Shown: positions 31,397-40,978 of the stretch, in pieces | Numbering within the stretch: position 1 is the stretch's first letter | How the letters are laid out: every line of letters begins with the position of its first letter | The notes under the pieces: model-generated | Databases searched by the model: none | The model's input: the letters and a program-made list of their open reading frames with translations, nothing else | Told to the model about the DNA's origin: nothing | Assembly (NCBI GenBank): GCA_019638355.1 | Contig: JAHBTY010000004.1 | Coordinates: 310,001-374,000 of the forward strand | Source of the DNA: Cyclobacteriaceae bacterium | Lineage (GTDB): Bacteria > Bacteroidota > Bacteroidia > Cytophagales > Cyclobacteriaceae | Direction of reading: 5' to 3' | Length of the DNA stretch: 64,000 nt | Made by a program: the position numbers and the translations under genes

Positions 31397-33172
31397 ATGC
31401 CATTACCTTCATTTGCCGGAACCTTAGGTTATAAAAGAGCCGCACACTTGTTACATCGGGCTACCTTCGGACCAACCAAGTTACAGATTGATTCATTTGC
31501 AACTCTTAATGCTAACCAGGCAGTAGCCTTGCTGTTTCAACAACCGCTGCCCGATCCTGTTTTACCACTCGATCCACAAACCGGTACCGAATGGGTGCTT
31601 ACCGGCTCCACCCCGGCTAACAGTGGCGACCCGGAACTACAAGAAATCTTTAAAGGTTGGTTCATGGGACAGATGCTGGCATTGGGAGTTCCGCCCAGCA
31701 GCCAATTAGCCTACTCCACACGCGAAAAAATTGTTTTCTTTTTACACACCGTACTTACAACCATTCAATCGAAAGTAGATAACAGCCGGTCGCTTTATTT
31801 TCAGAATCAACTCTTTCGAAAGTTTGCCTTCGATAAAACATTACCTATCGAATTCAATTTTAAAGAACTCACCAAAAAAATAAGTGTTGACAACGCTATG
31901 CTGCGCCTGTTGGATGGAAACCTGAATGTGCGCGGCAGTGTAAATGAAAACTACGCCCGCGAACTGTTGGAGCTTTACTCCATCGGAAGGGGGTTGGAAG
32001 GTACCTTACCTGCCGCCACCACGCCAGGCGATTACTTTAACTTTACCGAGCAGGATGTGCGTGCAGCAGCCGCAGTACTTTCCGGTTGGGAACTGGATAC
32101 CACTTTCGCTACGCTTGATGAAGATGTTGATCTTTATACAACCGGAGCACAAAAACTTCCACGCGGTAAAGTGCGGGGAAGTGCCACCAACGCCAGTGCG
32201 CATGATAATACTGTAAAACAATTCAGCGATCGGTTTGGTAATGCAACCATTCAACCCGATCCGCTTTTACTAAACGGAACCAATGCTACTGAAGCAAGTG
32301 CGTTAGATGAAATCAGTCAATTAATTGAATTAATTTATGCCCAACCTGAAACAGCACGAAACTTTTGCAGGCGGGTGTATCGCTATTTTGTGTACCACGA
32401 AATAACTCAAAGTACAGACGATACCATTATTGCCGAAATGGCCAACACCTTTATCAGTAGCGGCTATAAAATTCAACCCGTGCTGGAAGATCTATTTCAG
32501 AGCCAGCATTTTTACGAAGCTGCAGCCGGAGTGAATGATGACAACTTTGGTGGAATCATTAAATCGCCTCTTGATTTAATGATTGGTACCCTGCGCTTAT
32601 TTAACGTTCAACTACCCGACCCAACCGCAAATGCTGGTGCCTATTACGAGCAAACAGGAGAATTGATTCGGGCACTTACCAACATGGGTATGCATTTTTA
32701 CGAACCGTTTGATGTAGCCGGTTACGATGCTTATCATCAATACCCCATCTACCACCGCAGTTGGATAAGTACCAACTACCTGGTAAGCCGGTACGAGTTT
32801 ATTCGCAATTTAGTATCTGACAGCCAGATGGGCGGCATGATGAAGATTGATCCTGTTACATTTGTGCAAACCAATATCAGTAATGCAGTTGCCTCCAATG
32901 CCCGTAACCTGATCATTGAGTTAGCCCGGTACTTTTTACCATTAGCGGATAACCTCACATTCGATCCTGCTGCCGATGATAATGCCGGACTTACCGCAGA
33001 ACGATTGAATTATTTCCTTACAGCATTTTTGAAATCGCCCCAGATTGATGCCGACCCGGAAGGTGCATGGACATTCCGGTGGAATAACCCGGTAGATATG
33101 GAGGTAGTAAGGCGGCAATTAGAAAGTTTATTTAATGCCATGTTGCAATCGCCCGAATATCAACTTTATTGA
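31397..33172 (+). CDS. DUF1800 family protein
   Basis: 591 residues. Opens with YKRAAHLLHRATFGPTKLQI, the signature of DUF1800, and contains SVNENYARELLELYSIGRG, FTEQDVRAAAAVLSGWEL, FCRRVYRYFVYHEI and IKSPLDLMIGTLRLF. No classical signal peptide is seen. DUF1800 genes are nearly always followed by DUF1501 genes, as here (9 nt). Their function is not known; they are thought to be exported or surface-associated proteins, perhaps involved in handling polymeric substrates. Confidence 0.88.
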   Translation: MPLPSFAGTLGYKRAAHLLHRATFGPTKLQIDSFATLNANQAVALLFQQPLPDPVLPLDPQTGTEWVLTGSTPANSGDPELQEIFKGWFMGQMLALGVPPSSQLAYSTREKIVFFLHTVLTTIQSKVDNSRSLYFQNQLFRKFAFDKTLPIEFNFKELTKKISVDNAMLRLLDGNLNVRGSVNENYARELLELYSIGRGLEGTLPAATTPGDYFNFTEQDVRAAAAVLSGWELDTTFATLDEDVDLYTTGAQKLPRGKVRGSATNASAHDNTVKQFSDRFGNATIQPDPLLLNGTNATEASALDEISQLIELIYAQPETARNFCRRVYRYFVYHEITQSTDDTIIAEMANTFISSGYKIQPVLEDLFQSQHFYEAAAGVNDDNFGGIIKSPLDLMIGTLRLFNVQLPDPTANAGAYYEQTGELIRALTNMGMHFYEPFDVAGYDAYHQYPIYHRSWISTNYLVSRYEFIRNLVSDSQMGGMMKIDPVTFVQTNISNAVASNARNLIIELARYFLPLADNLTFDPAADDNAGLTAERLNYFLTAFLKSPQIDADPEGAWTFRWNNPVDMEVVRRQLESLFNAMLQSPEYQLY

Positions 33173-33181
33173 TTCAAGAAA

Positions 33182-34900
33182 ATGAAACGCAGAAACTTTA
33201 TAAAGAAATTATCGCTTGCAGCTGTTCCATTTACGTTGGGTGGCATTCCGGTAAAATTAATGGCCGAAAATTCGCTTACGCGGATGGCCAGTCAAAGCAC
33301 AAACGATCGCGTGTTGATTATACTTCAATTGCATGGCGGTAACGATGGTTTGAATAGCATTATTCCGGTTGAAGCCTACGATGAGTACTATCGCTGGCGT
33401 GCCAACATTGCCATCCCCGCCAAGAATAGCGCGCGTAAAATGATTTTATTGGATAACACGTTACCCGCTAATGCGCAAGTAGGTTTGCATCCGGATATGC
33501 TAGCCATGAAAGATTTGTATGATCGTGGAAGAATGACCGTAGTACAGGGTGTATCCTATAAAAATAATAATGGTTCACACTTCCGTGGAAGAGATATTTC
33601 ATTTATGGGCGGTGGCTTCGATGATTACTTCTCATCGGGTTGGGTAGGTCGCTACCTGCAACAGGAGTTTGCGCCCAAACAATACCCCGATGAATTTCCG
33701 AATTCTGAAATGGAAGATCCATTGGCCATTGAAATGGGCAGCGATGTATCACTCATTTTTCATCAACAAGGAAACATCCCTACATCAATCTCCATCAACA
33801 ATCCCGAAAGCTTTGCACGCCTGGTTAGCGAACTGGAAGGATTTACCGACCAAGGCATTGATCCACGCGGCAAGCCACCTGTGGCTTTAGACAATTCACC
33901 TTACGGTAAAGAATTAAACTGGATATTAGGGTTAGAAAATAAATCGCAGGATTATGCCGAACGGTTGAACGAAATCTATCAGCGCGCTCCGGTTTCATCC
34001 GTTACTTACCCCGAAAAATATCCCTTTAATGCACCACGCGGTAGCATGCGCAACGGACTTACACCCCAGTTGCAATTAATTGCCCGCCTGCTGGATGGTG
34101 GCGGTGCGGGGTTGGGTGTAAAAACAAAAGTGTTTCTTGTAAAACTTGGTGGCTTTGATACCCATGCCGAACAAGTTGAAAGTTACGATCCAACCATGGG
34201 GCAACATGCCGCACTTATGTACCACATCGCTTCGGCTATGAAAGCCTTTCAGGATGATTTGAAAGCACGCGGCCTTGAAGACCGGGTACTAACCGTTACT
34301 ACTTCAGAATTTGGCAGACGGGTACGCGCCAACGGAAGTTATGGAACCGACCATGGTACCGGTGCCCCGGTTATGATTTTTGGTAAAGGGGTGCAACCCG
34401 GTGTGGTAGGTAAAGTTCCCGATATGAGTTTACAGAATGTGGAAATGCAATACGATTACAGGCAGATTTATGCTAACCTGCTGCGCGATTGGATGCTGGT
34501 GGATGAAACCAAAATCAATAACGATATTTTCTTTAAGGATTTTTTAAATGGACCGAAAGAAGAAGGAGCTGGAAATTATGAACCCCTGCCCTTGGCACAA
34601 CAAGTAATTTCAGGTGTAACCGATAATTTCATCAGCACCAGGTTTAACCTGGAAAATTGTTATCCTAATCCGGTCAATGAAACCACCATTATCAAATTTA
34701 CCATTAACACAACCCAACTGGTTTATCTAAATTTAAAAGATATTCAGGGAAGAACCATTAAAACATTAGTGGCCGAAGAAAAGCCGGCAGGCACGCACGA
34801 AGTTGTTGTAAATGTTACTTCTTTGCCACCGGGTACGTATTTTTATCAACTTAAAACCGGTTTTCTACAAGAAACCAAAAAACTTATTGTTACACGGTAG
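33182..34900 (+). CDS. DUF1501 protein with Tat-like signal and T9SS sorting domain
   Basis: 572 residues. The N-terminus MKRRNFIKKLSLAAVPFTLG has a twin-arginine look. The DUF1501 body (alkaline-phosphatase/sulfatase-like fold) shows LIILQLHGGNDGLNSIIPVE, FRGRDISFMGGG and KLGGFDTHAEQVESYDPTMG, with TVTTSEFGRRVRANGSYGTD and HGTGAPVMIFGKGV near the end. The last 85 residues (ENCYPNPVNETTIIKFTI ... GTYFYQLKTGFLQETKKLIV) form a type A T9SS C-terminal sorting domain. So it is probably exported across the inner membrane and then across the outer membrane. It is coupled to DUF1800 upstream; its reaction is not known. Confidence 0.9.
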   Translation: MKRRNFIKKLSLAAVPFTLGGIPVKLMAENSLTRMASQSTNDRVLIILQLHGGNDGLNSIIPVEAYDEYYRWRANIAIPAKNSARKMILLDNTLPANAQVGLHPDMLAMKDLYDRGRMTVVQGVSYKNNNGSHFRGRDISFMGGGFDDYFSSGWVGRYLQQEFAPKQYPDEFPNSEMEDPLAIEMGSDVSLIFHQQGNIPTSISINNPESFARLVSELEGFTDQGIDPRGKPPVALDNSPYGKELNWILGLENKSQDYAERLNEIYQRAPVSSVTYPEKYPFNAPRGSMRNGLTPQLQLIARLLDGGGAGLGVKTKVFLVKLGGFDTHAEQVESYDPTMGQHAALMYHIASAMKAFQDDLKARGLEDRVLTVTTSEFGRRVRANGSYGTDHGTGAPVMIFGKGVQPGVVGKVPDMSLQNVEMQYDYRQIYANLLRDWMLVDETKINNDIFFKDFLNGPKEEGAGNYEPLPLAQQVISGVTDNFISTRFNLENCYPNPVNETTIIKFTINTTQLVYLNLKDIQGRTIKTLVAEEKPAGTHEVVVNVTSLPPGTYFYQLKTGFLQETKKLIVTR

Positions 34901-34903
34901 CTT

Positions 34904-35782
34904 ATGAAAATTATTCTAACGCTCATCCTGGCAGTTCTTATCAGTGCCACTGGCTTTAGTCAGTTTAAAAGAAAGTCAAACAACTTGCTTCCAAAACCAA
35001 AACCCACGCAACAAAATAAATTTTTAGAAAAACAATGGTGGCTTGGGTTTAAAGCGGGTACCAACTTCGCGCAAGCCAAGCCGATCAAATCCTACACAGT
35101 AATGGTGCCAACCAACTATGCCGCTGAGCTTAATGTAAAATCTTACGATTCATTTTTAAAAACCGGAAGCCAGGCAACATTAGAGGCCACCTTTTACTTC
35201 AAAGGATTTTCGTTTAGTTTGCAACCGACCTACCGGCATACACGATTTACCTACTTCAACCAGTTTAGGTGGTACAATGCTGAGAATAGCGCTGAAACTT
35301 TGGAGTTACGATACGATCAGGAACAAAAACTTGATTATGCCGATTTTCCATTCTTTATAAAATACGATATTCTACGAAATAAACTTCGTCCCTATGTACA
35401 AGTGGGTATTGTTTATTCCATGCTGATTAACGCCAACAAAGCGGTAAGCATAACAGGCACCGATTATGCATCGGGCGGCACCAACCAATTTGCAAATGAA
35501 ACCATCATAGTAGGCGCTAAAGATTTATTCGAAAACTACTGGGGGCTTGTAGCCGGAGTAGGTTTGGATTACAACCTTGGTAACGTGCGTGTTGTACTGG
35601 AAGGATCATATCTAAAAGGGATGAGTAACATAAGCCATACTAAAAACAGGTTCAGTAATGATCGGTTAGCGGGTATTGGCGATGCACAAGATGATTTGAA
35701 GCTTAATAATATCGTTATTTCAGCCGGAGTTTTATTCCCGATGCGTTTTCTCAGCAGTAATTTCAAAACATTAGATCGTTAA
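34904..35782 (+). CDS. Outer membrane beta-barrel protein
   Basis: 292 residues. Signal peptide (MKIILTLILAVLISATGFSQ), a short basic linker (KRKSNNLLPKPKPTQQNKF), then barrel strands: WWLGFKAGTNFAQAK, FSFSLQPTYRHTRFTY, DFPFFIKYDILRNKLRPYVQ and WGLVAGVGLDYNLGNVRVVLEG. It resembles PorT/OmpW-type barrels of Bacteroidota. It is 3 nt after the DUF1501 gene and 4 nt before a lipoprotein gene, so it belongs to the same operon and may receive or retain a partner protein at the outer membrane. Confidence 0.8.
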   Translation: MKIILTLILAVLISATGFSQFKRKSNNLLPKPKPTQQNKFLEKQWWLGFKAGTNFAQAKPIKSYTVMVPTNYAAELNVKSYDSFLKTGSQATLEATFYFKGFSFSLQPTYRHTRFTYFNQFRWYNAENSAETLELRYDQEQKLDYADFPFFIKYDILRNKLRPYVQVGIVYSMLINANKAVSITGTDYASGGTNQFANETIIVGAKDLFENYWGLVAGVGLDYNLGNVRVVLEGSYLKGMSNISHTKNRFSNDRLAGIGDAQDDLKLNNIVISAGVLFPMRFLSSNFKTLDR

Positions 35783-35786
35783 TACA

Positions 35787-36965
35787 ATGCGTTACATTTC
35801 TATCATCGGATTCCTCATTTTGGCCGCATGCTCAAACGAATCAGATCCTGCAGCTGATAAAGCCAGTTTTACTCGTATCTACGATAATAATAAATTTAAC
35901 GCCACCTACTACCCCATTGATATTAAGCAAACACCCGATGGTGGCTATTTAATTTTAGGGGGACGCAAATTAAATAACTCTAATTTTTCAGGTATTTATT
36001 TACTTAAAGTAGATGAACTGGGCGGCTTTGTAACTGAAATTGAAGTTACAGACGAACTTGTGGCACCCGTAGGCCCCCTGTTGATTGCCAATGATAGCTA
36101 TTATTTCTTTTGCATGACCAACGTAGGTTTGCAAACACAACTTATAAAATTAGATGCTGATGGAAATGTGGATGGTCAATTTAACGTTGCCGGTAATTAT
36201 CCGGCTGCAGCCGCACAAGACGGCAATAATTTTTTATTGTTAAGTTACGATAATCAAGATAAAGAAAGTGTGGTATCGGTTGTAACACCAAGTGGCTCCG
36301 TTAATTCCAGTAAATCATTTTCGATTGGCGCTGGCGATGCCGTTGAGGAACCAATTATTAACCATTATTTGCGCACGGGCCGGCAGTTGCCCTTTTTGGT
36401 GGGTCGTTTACCGGGAGGCAACTTTTACTTCAATGGATTTTATAACTATACACTTTCGCTGGCCTTTACCAATTTAGTAGCCGATGAACCACAAGGAATA
36501 GTGCAAGGGCAACAGGATGATGGTGGGCTAAGCCAGGTTGTACCCTTGGATGGTGGCAAATTTGCCGTTGCCCGATTTAACTATGGCGATAACTATTTTC
36601 TGCCTTCCGCAACACTTAACGCAACTGGTATTAGCTCCAGTACCGATTTAGGCGGTAATGCCATGCCCGAATTAATTCCCAATGCATCGGTAAAAATAGT
36701 ACGAACAACAAACAACGCACGTAAGGTTGTTTTATATGCAAGTACTACACGCAGCAAACAGATTGCTTTAGTAGGATACGATGAAACCACCGGTGCTTTA
36801 GTGGGTAGTAAATACCTGGGTTTCTCAAACCCCTTTGAAGTTGCTTCGCTCGCTCCAACAACCGATGGGGGCCTGGTGGTTTGTGGAACTACGTATGTTG
36901 CCGGACGTTTTGCACGAATTTGTATTTTTAAATTATCGGCAAAGGAATTAACAGCAGCTTTTTAA
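35787..36965 (+). CDS. Hypothetical lipoprotein, last gene of the DUF1800/DUF1501 operon
   Basis: 392 residues. Lipobox LAAC (Cys15). The protein contains repeated blade-like segments (TPDGGYLILGGRK near the start, TTDGGLVVCGTTYVAG near the end) of the type seen in beta-propeller or delta-60-repeat-like proteins. No catalytic motif. It is translationally close to the barrel gene (4 nt). Confidence 0.72.
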   Translation: MRYISIIGFLILAACSNESDPAADKASFTRIYDNNKFNATYYPIDIKQTPDGGYLILGGRKLNNSNFSGIYLLKVDELGGFVTEIEVTDELVAPVGPLLIANDSYYFFCMTNVGLQTQLIKLDADGNVDGQFNVAGNYPAAAAQDGNNFLLLSYDNQDKESVVSVVTPSGSVNSSKSFSIGAGDAVEEPIINHYLRTGRQLPFLVGRLPGGNFYFNGFYNYTLSLAFTNLVADEPQGIVQGQQDDGGLSQVVPLDGGKFAVARFNYGDNYFLPSATLNATGISSSTDLGGNAMPELIPNASVKIVRTTNNARKVVLYASTTRSKQIALVGYDETTGALVGSKYLGFSNPFEVASLAPTTDGGLVVCGTTYVAGRFARICIFKLSAKELTAAF

Positions 36966-37134
36966 GGAATTTTAAAAATGCTTACAATTTTGTACCCGGT
37001 CCGCGGAATACCAAAAGCCGGAAATGTAAAATAAACCACGCTCCACACGCCTTCGTTTCAATAAAGAATAAAGTTGCGCAATCGCACATTTTAATATCTC
37101 GTTCGTTTTTTCTTCCTTGTTGGTAATTTAGATT

Positions 37135-38157
37135 ATGATCAACATTGAAGAAAACAAAGACCTGAAGCCTTTGAATACGTTTGGCGTAAAAGCTAATGCG
37201 CGTTACTTCTGCACCGTAACCACCCGTAATGAATTAAATGAACTAATGCGGCATCCTGTTTACCAAAACAACAGATGCCTGATACTTGGTAGTGGTAGTA
37301 ATATACTTTTTACTACCCATTATAACGGCCTTGTTATTCAAAACGCATTAAAGGGTATTTCAATCAAACAAGAAACCGATACTTCAGTTGACATTGAAGT
37401 AATGGCTGGCGAAAACTGGCACAACCTGGTGTTGTATTGTGTACAACAAAACTGGGGTGGTATTGAAAACCTATCGCTTATACCTGGAACAGTGGGCGCA
37501 GCTCCTATTCAAAACATAGGTGCCTATGGTGTAGAAGTAAAAGAAGTAATTCAATCAGTAACAGGAGTTGATCTTCAAACAGGTTTTACTACTACATGGT
37601 TGAATCATGAATGTAACTTTGGCTACCGCGATAGCATCTTCAAAAACGAACTCAAAGAAAAAATTTTCATTTCAAGTGTTACTTTAACTCTCAGTAAAAA
37701 AACACATCGTATTAACACAAGCTATGGAGCAATAAACGAAATACTAAAACAACAACACATTAGTGAACCAACTATACAACAAATAAGTGATGCCGTTAGT
37801 GAAATAAGAAAAAGTAAGTTACCTGATCCTACACTAATTGGTAATGCAGGTAGCTTCTTTAAAAATCCAACCATTGCTATTTCCCATTATCAACAATTAC
37901 AAAAGTTATTTCCAGGCATACCCGGTTATTATTCTGCTAATCAAGAAGTTAAAGTACCAGCCGCATGGCTTATTGAACAGTGCGGATGGAAAGGAAAACG
38001 AATAGGAGATGCGGGTGTACATACACAACAAGCATTGGTGTTAGTTAACTATGCAAATGCAAGCGGCACCGAAATTTTTTCGCTGGCCTTGGATATCATT
38101 TCATCTGTTAAAGAAAAATTCAACATCGAGTTACTGCATGAAGTAAACATAAGATGA
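37135..38157 (+). CDS. murB: UDP-N-acetylenolpyruvoylglucosamine reductase
   Basis: 340 residues, E. coli-type (type I) MurB. FAD-binding domain: NTFGVKANARYFCTV, CLILGSGSNILFTTHYNGLV, LSLIPGTVGAAPIQNIGAYGVE. Substrate domain: FGYRDSIFKNELKEK, then GNAGSFFKNP, the loop carrying the catalytic serine, and the C-terminal LLHEVNIR with the acid glutamate. It makes UDP-MurNAc in the cytosol for cell-wall synthesis. It appears to be a single-gene unit. Confidence 0.98.
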   Translation: MINIEENKDLKPLNTFGVKANARYFCTVTTRNELNELMRHPVYQNNRCLILGSGSNILFTTHYNGLVIQNALKGISIKQETDTSVDIEVMAGENWHNLVLYCVQQNWGGIENLSLIPGTVGAAPIQNIGAYGVEVKEVIQSVTGVDLQTGFTTTWLNHECNFGYRDSIFKNELKEKIFISSVTLTLSKKTHRINTSYGAINEILKQQHISEPTIQQISDAVSEIRKSKLPDPTLIGNAGSFFKNPTIAISHYQQLQKLFPGIPGYYSANQEVKVPAAWLIEQCGWKGKRIGDAGVHTQQALVLVNYANASGTEIFSLALDIISSVKEKFNIELLHEVNIR

Positions 38158-38247
38158 ACATTGTAATGAGCGTTGAGTTATGATGACGCATCAATAAAAA
38201 AGTGACTATAGTTTTTAACGACATCCAAAAATTTTTTCTGCAAAATT

Positions 38248-38277
38248 TTTGTGAATTAATTTTTTATTATACCTTTC
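38248..38277 (+). promoter_or_regulatory. Promoter of the small basic protein gene
   Basis: TTTG (38248-38251), 18-bp spacer, then TACCTTTC (38270-38277), close to the TTTG-N17-23-TAnnTTTG Bacteroidota consensus, 32 bp before the start codon at 38309. Confidence 0.6.
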
Positions 38278-38308
38278 GTACAGTTTTAACTAAAAACATT
38301 AAAACGTT

Positions 38309-38401
38309 ATGGCAAAAAAACCCGCTAAGAAAGCAGCTAAGAAAAAAGTAGCCAAGAAGGCTGCTAAGAAAGCTAAGAAAGCTGCTAAGAAGAAGAAGTA
38401 A
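38309..38401 (+). CDS. 30-residue Lys/Ala-rich histone H1-like peptide
   Basis: 30 residues made only of Met, Ala, Lys, Pro and Val: MAKKPAKKAAKKKVAKKAAK, then a KAKKAAKKKK end. Start (ATG 38309) has a promoter-like element 32 bp upstream and a strong terminator 25 bp downstream, so it is a real transcription unit. The composition (over half Lys) resembles histone-H1/Hc1-type or AlgP-like tails that bind DNA. No other domain exists. It is too short for standard gene callers and easy to miss. Confidence 0.75.
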   Translation: MAKKPAKKAAKKKVAKKAAKKAKKAAKKKK

Positions 38402-38425
38402 TCAAGCTAAGCTTGATGCTTTTAC

Positions 38426-38460
38426 AAAGAGAAGTGATCCAGGATCACTTCTCTTTTGTT
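38426..38460 (+). terminator. Intrinsic terminator of the small basic protein gene
   Basis: AAAGAGAAGTGATCC (38426-38440) and GGATCACTTCTCTTT (38442-38456) are perfect 15-base complements around one central base. The innermost pairs form the loop, leaving a stem of about 13 bp, followed by TGTTTTA. Confidence 0.9.
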
Positions 38461-38920
38461 TTATATCAAGATTGTTCAAGCTGCTAACAACTAATTTTCA
38501 TATTCTTTTATTAAAGTGTAATAACATATCATTCAAAACATATGGAATAGAATTGTATTTAAGTTACTGCACTGCTAACCAACTTATACATTACTAAAAC
38601 TTGTCTGACTTAAATCCGGTGTACCTGCTTTTGCATTCTTTGGATTTTTTTATTCATTTCATTTTTAGAAACGAACAATTCAAAATATTGTCTTGAGTTT
38701 AAACAAGTGTGCGATAAAGTATCAGATATTAAAATCAACAATACTAAAAAATTACAAACACGGGGTTTTTAAGAATAATTGCCTGCCAACTACGACCATC
38801 TTATTTCTATCAGTAGTAAAACCACTTCTATTGTAATAATTAAGGCATTTAGTATTCACGCAAAGCATTGAAATTCATTTAATTAATCATACGATTGCAT
38901 AAATTTAATCGCCCAAATGC
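38461..38920. other. AT-rich intergenic stretch (about 460 bp)
   Basis: No open frame of useful length, hairpin, repeat or RNA gene was recognised. The region is AT-rich and without obvious conserved structure until the promoter-like element that begins at 38921. Confidence 0.5.
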
Positions 38921-38952
38921 TTGTTTCCCGTTAAAAAGGCCACTTAACTTTG
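38921..38952 (+). promoter_or_regulatory. Promoter of the 102-residue protein gene
   Basis: TTG at 38921-38923 and TAACTTTG at 38945-38952 (perfect TAnnTTTG), 21 bp apart, 27 bp before the ATG at 38980. Confidence 0.6.
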
Positions 38953-38979
38953 CATTATCAAATTCAAACAGGATTACCA

Positions 38980-39288
38980 ATGGCTAAAGCAACTTCAAAA
39001 CCAGTAACTGAAAAGAAACCCACTAAAAAGGTAGCTTCCAAAGCCAAATTATATACAATTGAGACTGCTTCAGAGGCTATTCTGGAAAAACTAAAAGCCT
39101 TATCTATTGAACCCCAGTTACAAGCTGATTTAGAATGGTGCTTGGGTAGTTACCGCTACGATGGAAATCCTGTTGGACTGGCAGATGCAATAACGCGTGC
39201 AATTGGCATATTGAAAGCGGAACAGGCTAAAAAAACCAAAGGTGTAACCGCATCGTTTATCACCAGCCTGGAAAAGGTTTTGAGTTAG
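38980..39288 (+). CDS. Hypothetical small protein with basic N-terminal tail
   Basis: 102 residues. Its ATG at 38980 directly starts MAKATSKPVTEKKPTKKVAS, a Lys/Pro/Ser/Thr-rich tail resembling the small Lys/Ala peptide 0.6 kb upstream. The rest (IETASEAILEKLKALSIEPQ, then DLEWCLGSYRYDGNPVGLADAITRAIGIL) is a compact helical domain. No function known. A leftward minus-strand gene follows after 43 nt. Confidence 0.7.
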   Translation: MAKATSKPVTEKKPTKKVASKAKLYTIETASEAILEKLKALSIEPQLQADLEWCLGSYRYDGNPVGLADAITRAIGILKAEQAKKTKGVTASFITSLEKVLS

Positions 39289-39331
39289 TAGTGAGGGTGC
39301 ACCCTTCAAAACGAAATTGAATTTTAGTTAG

Positions 39332-40924
39332 TTACTCATACACAACACGCTTCAGGTAAAAACCTGTAGGGTCAACCTGTGGCAGCGTTTTACTTTCAAT
39401 TATAACGGGTGCCTTATCCAGTTTTAGTATCGTATGTACTCCATCCAAAACTATTTCAACAGGAAGCTGCATTCCTTCAAAATTCACAATTCTAACAGCA
39501 TACTTACCCTCACCTGTTTGCTTTACATTTATTTCTAGTTTATGAGTGGTACGCAAATAGAAATCGAATAATGGTTTAAGGTTCATGTTTGAACTGAAAC
39601 TGAATAATGCTTCCACATCTTGCGTAGAAACAAAGTTGTGATATGTATAGCGCGCATCGGTAGCCAGTTTTTTCAAAGTTGGGAAGAATATACTATCACC
39701 AATAACATAGCGCAGTGTGTGCATGAACAATGCGCCTTTTCCATAAATATCGCTGTGATAGGTATCATCTGAATCTACCACCTCGCCTTGCACAATCGGT
39801 TTTTTGTTTTGTGCATTTTGAGCATTTCGTCTCATTACGCGTTGATAGGCTTCTTCTCCTTCCATTTCCCGCACATACAGTGCATCACCATACGTGCAAA
39901 TGCCTTCCTGAATCCACATGTGTGCCCAATCAATGTTGGTAACTTTATTAGCCCACCATTCATGACCAAATTCATGTGTAAGCAACCAATCAAAATCCTG
40001 GCCACCTACTTGCGTGTATTTAAACTGGTTTCCGTAAGCATTCATAGACTGATGTTCCATACCGAGGTGTGGTGTTTCAGCAATTCCTATTTTTTCTTTA
40101 GCCCAGGGATATTCTCCAAAATACTTTTCTAAAACACGACATGTTTGAGCCAGTAATTCAAGATGATGTGGCCCCTTATCAACGTTTTCTTCCAGCACAT
40201 AAAACTCCATGGGTATTTTAGTGCCCAGCACAGAAGTGTATGTACTAGTAACTTTGCTGTATTTACCAATATTGAACACCAGGCAATAATTGCTAATGGT
40301 GTAGGTTGTTTTCCAATGCCATGTAGAAGTTGTTGTTGTATGCGTAACTTTTTGAAGTAAACCAGGTCCGGCCACGGAAAGTCCTTTTGGAACAGTAATG
40401 ATCAGATCAGCGCCTTCATTTGGTTCATCACTTGGATGGTCTTTACATGGAAAAAAAATTTTACCGCCTTCGGCCTGGCAGGTTATGGCTACCCAGGGAT
40501 TTCCTTTTGAATCTTTACTCCAGGTAAAGCCACCATCCCACGGTGCTCGTAGGGCCACACCGGGAGTGCCTCCATAAGCAACTTTTATTTTTTGCTTTCC
40601 AGCCACAAATGGTTTTGCGCCTGTAATGGTGAGCAGATCGTTTTGTGTGTGGGCAAATTCTTCTTTACGGCCATTTACCCAAATTTGCGTTACTGTTAAC
40701 CCATGCCATAAATCCAGAACCAGTACAGGCGAAGTTGTTGAAAGATTTATTTCAATTTCGGTATAGCCTTTAATTGTTTTGGCAGCCGGATCAACCTGCA
40801 AGGCAATTGTATAATGCCGTATATCCATTATTGCCTGCTCGGGTTTAAGTGGCCCCCCTGAGCGAAGGTTTTGACCGGTTGCAAAAATGGGTATGAGCAA
40901 TAATAGCGTTAAACAACTTTTCAT
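39332..40924 (-). CDS. M1-family aminopeptidase (exported)
   Basis: 530 residues. Signal peptide MKSCLTLLLLIPIFATGQ. Gluzincin site: HEFGHEWW (His317, Glu318, His321) with the third ligand in MWIQEGICTYG (Glu340). The exopeptidase loop is GMEHQSMNAYGNQ instead of the usual GAMEN. N-terminal beta-domain (about 30-240) is normal for M1; the C-terminal helical domain is short, so this is a compact two/three-domain form. It should release N-terminal amino acids from peptides in the periplasm. It is upstream-independent from the neighbouring transporter gene (54 nt apart). Confidence 0.92.
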   Translation of the reverse strand: MKSCLTLLLLIPIFATGQNLRSGGPLKPEQAIMDIRHYTIALQVDPAAKTIKGYTEIEINLSTTSPVLVLDLWHGLTVTQIWVNGRKEEFAHTQNDLLTITGAKPFVAGKQKIKVAYGGTPGVALRAPWDGGFTWSKDSKGNPWVAITCQAEGGKIFFPCKDHPSDEPNEGADLIITVPKGLSVAGPGLLQKVTHTTTTSTWHWKTTYTISNYCLVFNIGKYSKVTSTYTSVLGTKIPMEFYVLEENVDKGPHHLELLAQTCRVLEKYFGEYPWAKEKIGIAETPHLGMEHQSMNAYGNQFKYTQVGGQDFDWLLTHEFGHEWWANKVTNIDWAHMWIQEGICTYGDALYVREMEGEEAYQRVMRRNAQNAQNKKPIVQGEVVDSDDTYHSDIYGKGALFMHTLRYVIGDSIFFPTLKKLATDARYTYHNFVSTQDVEALFSFSSNMNLKPLFDFYLRTTHKLEINVKQTGEGKYAVRIVNFEGMQLPVEIVLDGVHTILKLDKAPVIIESKTLPQVDPTGFYLKRVVYE

Positions 40925-40978
40925 GGTAAAAAATTAAAGTATTACACCTGCTATAAATTAACAATAATGAAAGTACAA

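Noticed and set aside
38461-38920. Long AT-rich gap searched for an RNA gene or small gene.
   Set aside because: No tRNA-like fold, terminator, or promoter-linked reading frame was found.
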